Assembly: GCA_963801045.1 (NCBI GenBank) | Contig: CAWDDC010000004.1 | Span: forward strand, 1,818,380 to 1,882,379 | DNA length: 64,000 bases | Reading direction: 5' to 3' | DNA from: JACCWP01 sp963801045 | GTDB taxonomy: Bacteria; Actinomycetota; Actinomycetes; Propionibacteriales; Nocardioidaceae | Part shown: positions 60,999 to 64,000 of the stretch, piece by piece | Layout of the letters: each line of letters starts with the position of its first letter | Numbering within the stretch: position 1 is the stretch's first letter | Position numbers and translations under genes: made by a program | Notes under the pieces: generated by a model | Told to the model about the DNA's origin: nothing | The model's input: only the letters and a program-made list of their open reading frames with translations | Databases searched by the model: none

Positions 60999-62233
60999 GC
61001 GTACAGCGTGACATCGACCTCGACGCCGGCATCGAGGCCGGTCGCGTCCTCGGGGACGACCACGAAGCCGTCGGCCGACGTGAGCACCGACAGCAGCGCA
61101 GAGGCGCCCAGCACCGGGTGCGCCACCGGCCCGGTGTCGTCGCGGTCGAGCCGCACCTGCACCACGTCGAGCCGACCCGCCAGCGAGGCGAGCTGCCGCC
61201 CGAGCCGGGCCCGGGTGGACGGGTCCGGCGGCACCCGGGTGCACCCGCCGACCCGCCACACCACCGGCACCCCCACCAGCCGGAAGACCACCAGGGCCGA
61301 CAGCGGGTTGCCCGGCAGCCCGAGCACCGGCACGTCGCCCGCCTGCGCGAGCAGGGTCGGCTTGCCGGGACGGAGGGCGATGCCGTGGCACACGATGCCG
61401 GGCGCGCCGAGACGTCCGACCGCGCCAGCGGTCTCGTCACGGGCGCCGACCGACGAGCCGGCCGAGACCACCACCACCTGGCACTCGGCAACGGCTGCGC
61501 GCAGCACCCGCTCGAGCGCCGCACCGTCGTCGGCGACGATGCCGTAACCGCGCGGCTCTCCCCCGGCCTGCCGCACCAGCCCGGCGAGTGCGGCGGCTGT
61601 CGCGTCGCGTACCTGTCCCGGCGCCAGCTCCACGGTGCCGGCCGGCACCACCTCGTCGCCGGTGGACACGATGCCGACGACCGGCCGCCGGTGCACCTGC
61701 ACGGACGTCACGCCGCAGGCCGCCAGCATGCCCAGGTCGGGCGCCCGCAACGGCCGCCCGGCCGGTGCCACCACGGCGTCCGGCGCGACGTCCTCGTCGG
61801 CCCGGACCACGCCGTCACCGGGTGCGACCGGACGCACCACCTCCACCGTGCCCGGCATCGTGACCTGCGTGTGCTCGACCATCACCACCGCGTCGGCACC
61901 GTCGGGCAGCACCCCCCCGGTGGGCATCGACGCAGCCCCGCCCGCGTCGACCCGTACGTCGGGCGCCCTTCCCATGGCCACGTCGCCTGCGAGGTCGAGG
62001 TAGGCGGGCAGGCCCTCGGACGCGCCGTACGTGTCGGCCGCCCGCACGGCGTAGCCGTCGACCGTGGAGCGGGCGAACCCGGGCAGCGGGCGCGACGCCA
62101 GGACCGGCTCGACCGGCACCCGGCCCAGCGCGTCATCGAGCCCCACCGCCTCGGCAGGCGTCGGTGGCACCGGCGGCAGAGCGGCCAACGCCTCCGCGAC
62201 GGTGCGGGTGCGGAAGAACTCCCGTCCGGTCAT
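60995..62233 (-). CDS. moeA: molybdopterin molybdenumtransferase MoeA
   Basis: 412 residues, standard MoeA/Cnx1E layout: FARSTVDGYAVRAADTYGA, GAASMPTGGVLPDGADAVVMVEH (split), GIVSTGDEVV, VVVSAGSSVGARDETAGAV and LGLPGNPLSALVVFRL. It inserts molybdate into molybdopterin-AMP. It lies 7 nt after the NuoEF-like gene and before the MoeA-PBP fusion, so cofactor supply and enzyme are co-expressed. Two moeA-type genes in tandem imply divided roles. Confidence 0.92.
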   Translation of the reverse strand: MTGREFFRTRTVAEALAALPPVPPTPAEAVGLDDALGRVPVEPVLASRPLPGFARSTVDGYAVRAADTYGASEGLPAYLDLAGDVAMGRAPDVRVDAGGAASMPTGGVLPDGADAVVMVEHTQVTMPGTVEVVRPVAPGDGVVRADEDVAPDAVVAPAGRPLRAPDLGMLAACGVTSVQVHRRPVVGIVSTGDEVVPAGTVELAPGQVRDATAAALAGLVRQAGGEPRGYGIVADDGAALERVLRAAVAECQVVVVSAGSSVGARDETAGAVGRLGAPGIVCHGIALRPGKPTLLAQAGDVPVLGLPGNPLSALVVFRLVGVPVVWRVGGCTRVPPDPSTRARLGRQLASLAGRLDVVQVRLDRDDTGPVAHPVLGASALLSVLTSADGFVVVPEDATGLDAGVEVDVTLYA

Positions 62234-62240
62234 CCGGCGG

Positions 62241-63974
62241 CTAGTGCGCCTGGTCGGCCGGGTCGGGTCGCGGGTGCGGGCGCACGACGGCACCGCCCCG
62301 CTGCAGCCCGAGCACGCTGGCGACCGGGCCCAGCGCGACCTGTCCGAGCCCGCAGATCGACGTCTTGCGCAGCGTGCGCTCGAGCTCCAGCAGCTGCTCC
62401 TCGCCCTGCTCGTCGAGCCCGTCGCCGCCCAGGGCGTCGGTGAGCAGCTCGTGCGCCTTGTGCGACCCCACCCGGCACGGGACGCACTTGCCGCAGGACT
62501 CGTTGCGGAAGAACCGCAGCGTGTTGGTGGCGGCCGCCAGCACGTCGGTGCCCTCGGCCAGCACGACCAGGGCACCGGAGCCGAGCATCGACCCGGCGTC
62601 GGCGAGGGTGTCGAAGTCGAGGCGCACGTCGAGGCTGTCCGGCCCGAGGAAGTTCGAGGACGCGCCGCCCGGCTGCACCGCCGCGAGGTCGCGGCCGTCG
62701 GCCACTCCCCCGGCCTGGTCGAGCAGCTGGCGCGCGGTGGTGCCCATCGACACGCAGTAGACGCCGGGCCGCGCCACGTCGCCGGAGACGGCGAAGAACT
62801 TGAGGCCGGTGGAGTCGCCGTCGCCCTGGTCCTTCCACCACGACGCGCCACGCTCGACGATCACCGGTACGTCGGCGAACGTCTCGACCGAGTTCATCAG
62901 CGTGGGCTTGCCCCACAACCCGTAGACGCCCGGGAACGGCGGCTTGTTGCGCGGCTCGCCGCGGTGACCCTCCATGCACTCGAGCAGCGCCGACTCCTCG
63001 CCGAGGATGTAGCCGCCGGGCGACACGAACATCTCGACCTGCAACCGTTGCCCGCTGCCGAGCACGTCCGTGCCGACCAGCCCCTCGTTGCGCAGCAGGT
63101 CGATCTCGTCACGGATGACGTCGGCCTCGGGACCGTACTCGTGCCGGATGAAGACGTAGCCCTCCTCGGCGCCGACCACCGCCATGCCGAGCAGCAGACC
63201 CTCGAGCACCAGGTGCGCCTGGTCGCTCAGGATCTGCCGGTCCTTGAACGTGCCGGGCTCGGACTCGTCGGCGTTGCAGACGGCGTACTTCGGGACGGCC
63301 TCCTGCGCGGCTACCAGCTCCCACTTCTTGCCGGTCGGGAAGCCGGCGCCGCCCATGCCGCGCAACCCGGACTCCTTCAGGGTCTCCACCAGCGCGTCGG
63401 CGTCGAGGTCGCCCGCCAGGAGCGCGCGCAGCACCCGGTAGCGCTGCTCACCGGGCGCGTACGGGTCGTTGGGCCACGGTGTCTCCCGCTGCCCGGCCGG
63501 TGCCGCGGCCGGCTCCTCCTCGGCGACGCGCCGCCGGGCCCGGGCGACCAGCGCCTCGGTGTCGTCGACGTGCCCTGGCGCGTCGTTGACGGCCACCGCG
63601 GGAGCGGTGTCGCACCGCCCGAGGCACGACACCTCCACCAGCTCCACGTCGGCTCCGTCGGGTGCACCGTCGCCGTACTGCTCGCGCAGCGCAGCCGTCC
63701 GCTCGTCGCCCCCGCGCAGCCAGCAGGTGAGGTCGTGGCAGACGTGCAGCGCCACCTGTGGCGGCGGCTCCGAGCGGTAGTGCGGGTAGAACGACACCAG
63801 GCCCTGGATCTCGTACAGCGGCCGGCGGGTGTCGCGCGAGAGCGTCACCAGCTCCTCTCGGGGCAGCCAACCGACCCGGTCCTGGATGGCGTTGAGCGCC
63901 GGGATCAGGCTCGGCCCGGGGAACTTGCCGGCCCGACCCTCGACACCGGGCACCGGCGGACGGCTGGTGGTCAT
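62241..63974 (-). CDS. NuoE-NuoF fused diaphorase subunit of NAD-dependent formate dehydrogenase
   Basis: 577 residues. N-terminal NuoE/24-kDa domain (about 20-150; [2Fe-2S] Cys in CHDLTCW and CLGRCDTAP) and NuoF/51-kDa domain (about 170-560): GLRGMGGAGFPTGKKW and NADESEPGTFKDR (FMN and NAD), SCGKCVPCR plus SICGLG ([4Fe-4S]). It passes electrons from formate to NAD. Two moeA-type genes follow, supporting a Mo/W formate dehydrogenase (FdsB/FdhB-like) over complex I. ATGA overlap with the gene at the window end. Confidence 0.88.
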   Translation of the reverse strand: MTTSRPPVPGVEGRAGKFPGPSLIPALNAIQDRVGWLPREELVTLSRDTRRPLYEIQGLVSFYPHYRSEPPPQVALHVCHDLTCWLRGGDERTAALREQYGDGAPDGADVELVEVSCLGRCDTAPAVAVNDAPGHVDDTEALVARARRRVAEEEPAAAPAGQRETPWPNDPYAPGEQRYRVLRALLAGDLDADALVETLKESGLRGMGGAGFPTGKKWELVAAQEAVPKYAVCNADESEPGTFKDRQILSDQAHLVLEGLLLGMAVVGAEEGYVFIRHEYGPEADVIRDEIDLLRNEGLVGTDVLGSGQRLQVEMFVSPGGYILGEESALLECMEGHRGEPRNKPPFPGVYGLWGKPTLMNSVETFADVPVIVERGASWWKDQGDGDSTGLKFFAVSGDVARPGVYCVSMGTTARQLLDQAGGVADGRDLAAVQPGGASSNFLGPDSLDVRLDFDTLADAGSMLGSGALVVLAEGTDVLAAATNTLRFFRNESCGKCVPCRVGSHKAHELLTDALGGDGLDEQGEEQLLELERTLRKTSICGLGQVALGPVASVLGLQRGGAVVRPHPRPDPADQAH

Positions 63975-64000
63975 ACGCCGGCCTCGGTGACCGGTGCCAG
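63971..64000 (-). CDS. 3' end of upstream gene, identity not visible
   Basis: The last nine codons (ending VTEAGV then TGA) of a gene that overlaps the diaphorase start as ATGA and continues beyond the window. By operon logic it could be a formate dehydrogenase subunit or accessory gene; the sequence is too short to say. Confidence 0.6.
   Translation of the reverse strand: MAPVTEAGV

Overview
This is a 64 kb piece of a high-GC (about 70% or more) actinobacterial chromosome. Many starts are GTG, genes are packed with 1-17 nt overlaps (ATGA, GTGA and one TTGA junction), and Shine-Dalgarno sites are GGAGG-like. Two gene strings match actinobacterial synteny known from Mycobacterium tuberculosis. 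One runs gcvP, MerR regulator, bifunctional nuclease, second MerR regulator, garA, gcvH, DUF881, sbp, DUF881, pgsA (the Rv1832-Rv1822 order). The other runs der, cmk, rluB, scpB, scpA, parA (Rv1713-Rv1708 order). Gene content suggests Propionibacteriales/Nocardioidaceae, but that is an impression, not a measurement.

Layout. 0-4 kb: protocatechuate/4-hydroxybenzoate catabolism (pcaHGB and pobA) around an IclR regulator whose 15-bp operator occurs on both sides of its gene. 4-6.8 kb: a two-gene DesA/DesB-type hydroxamate siderophore module behind a near-perfect iron box. 6.9-11.3 kb: a serine hydrolase and gcvP with a glycine riboswitch. 11.3-15.5 kb: xylulokinase, two membrane proteins and a Tat-exported amine oxidase, lying between gcvP and the rest of the gcv/garA string. 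15.5-21.1 kb: that conserved string. 21-26.3 kb: NYN, PPOX and cupin proteins, then a histidine kinase paired with a receiver/thioredoxin-reductase-like fusion.

26.4-34.4 kb is the most unusual region. A deaminase, GTP cyclohydrolase II, RibD-type reductase, LPG-synthase-like membrane protein, GT4 glycosyltransferase, divergent 6-pyruvoyl-tetrahydropterin synthase homologue and MDR dehydrogenase form one minus-strand run. It faces a divergent gene encoding a fused CDP-alcohol phosphatidyltransferase and LtaS-like sulfatase. I read this as an orphan pathway making a pyrimidine- or pterin-derived, glycosylated, membrane-linked product; the product is unknown.

34.5-48.4 kb is accessory: ECF sigma/anti-sigma pair, EamA exporter with a divergent LysR, a CHRD-protein/class F sortase trio, an adenylate-cyclase/NB-ARC/TPR regulator, a class II amidotransferase, an atypical Nramp-like transporter, a TolB-like propeller and a secreted protein. 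48.4-56.4 kb: tRNA-Pro(GGG) and the housekeeping string der, plsC-like, cmk, tyrA, aroH, rluB, scpB, scpA, RHH-like protein, parA. 59-64 kb: the end of a NAD-linked, probably molybdenum-dependent formate dehydrogenase operon with two moeA-type genes.

A complete 2,383-bp ISL3-family element (56674-59056) separates the last two blocks. Its inverted repeats, an exact 8-bp target duplication (GGGAAACC) and a passenger methyltransferase gene are all visible. It landed on the edge of a dispersed palindrome, TTTCSCAAG-N4-CTTGSGAAA, which occurs three times here, each time 8-13 nt past a stop codon once the insertion is removed in thought.
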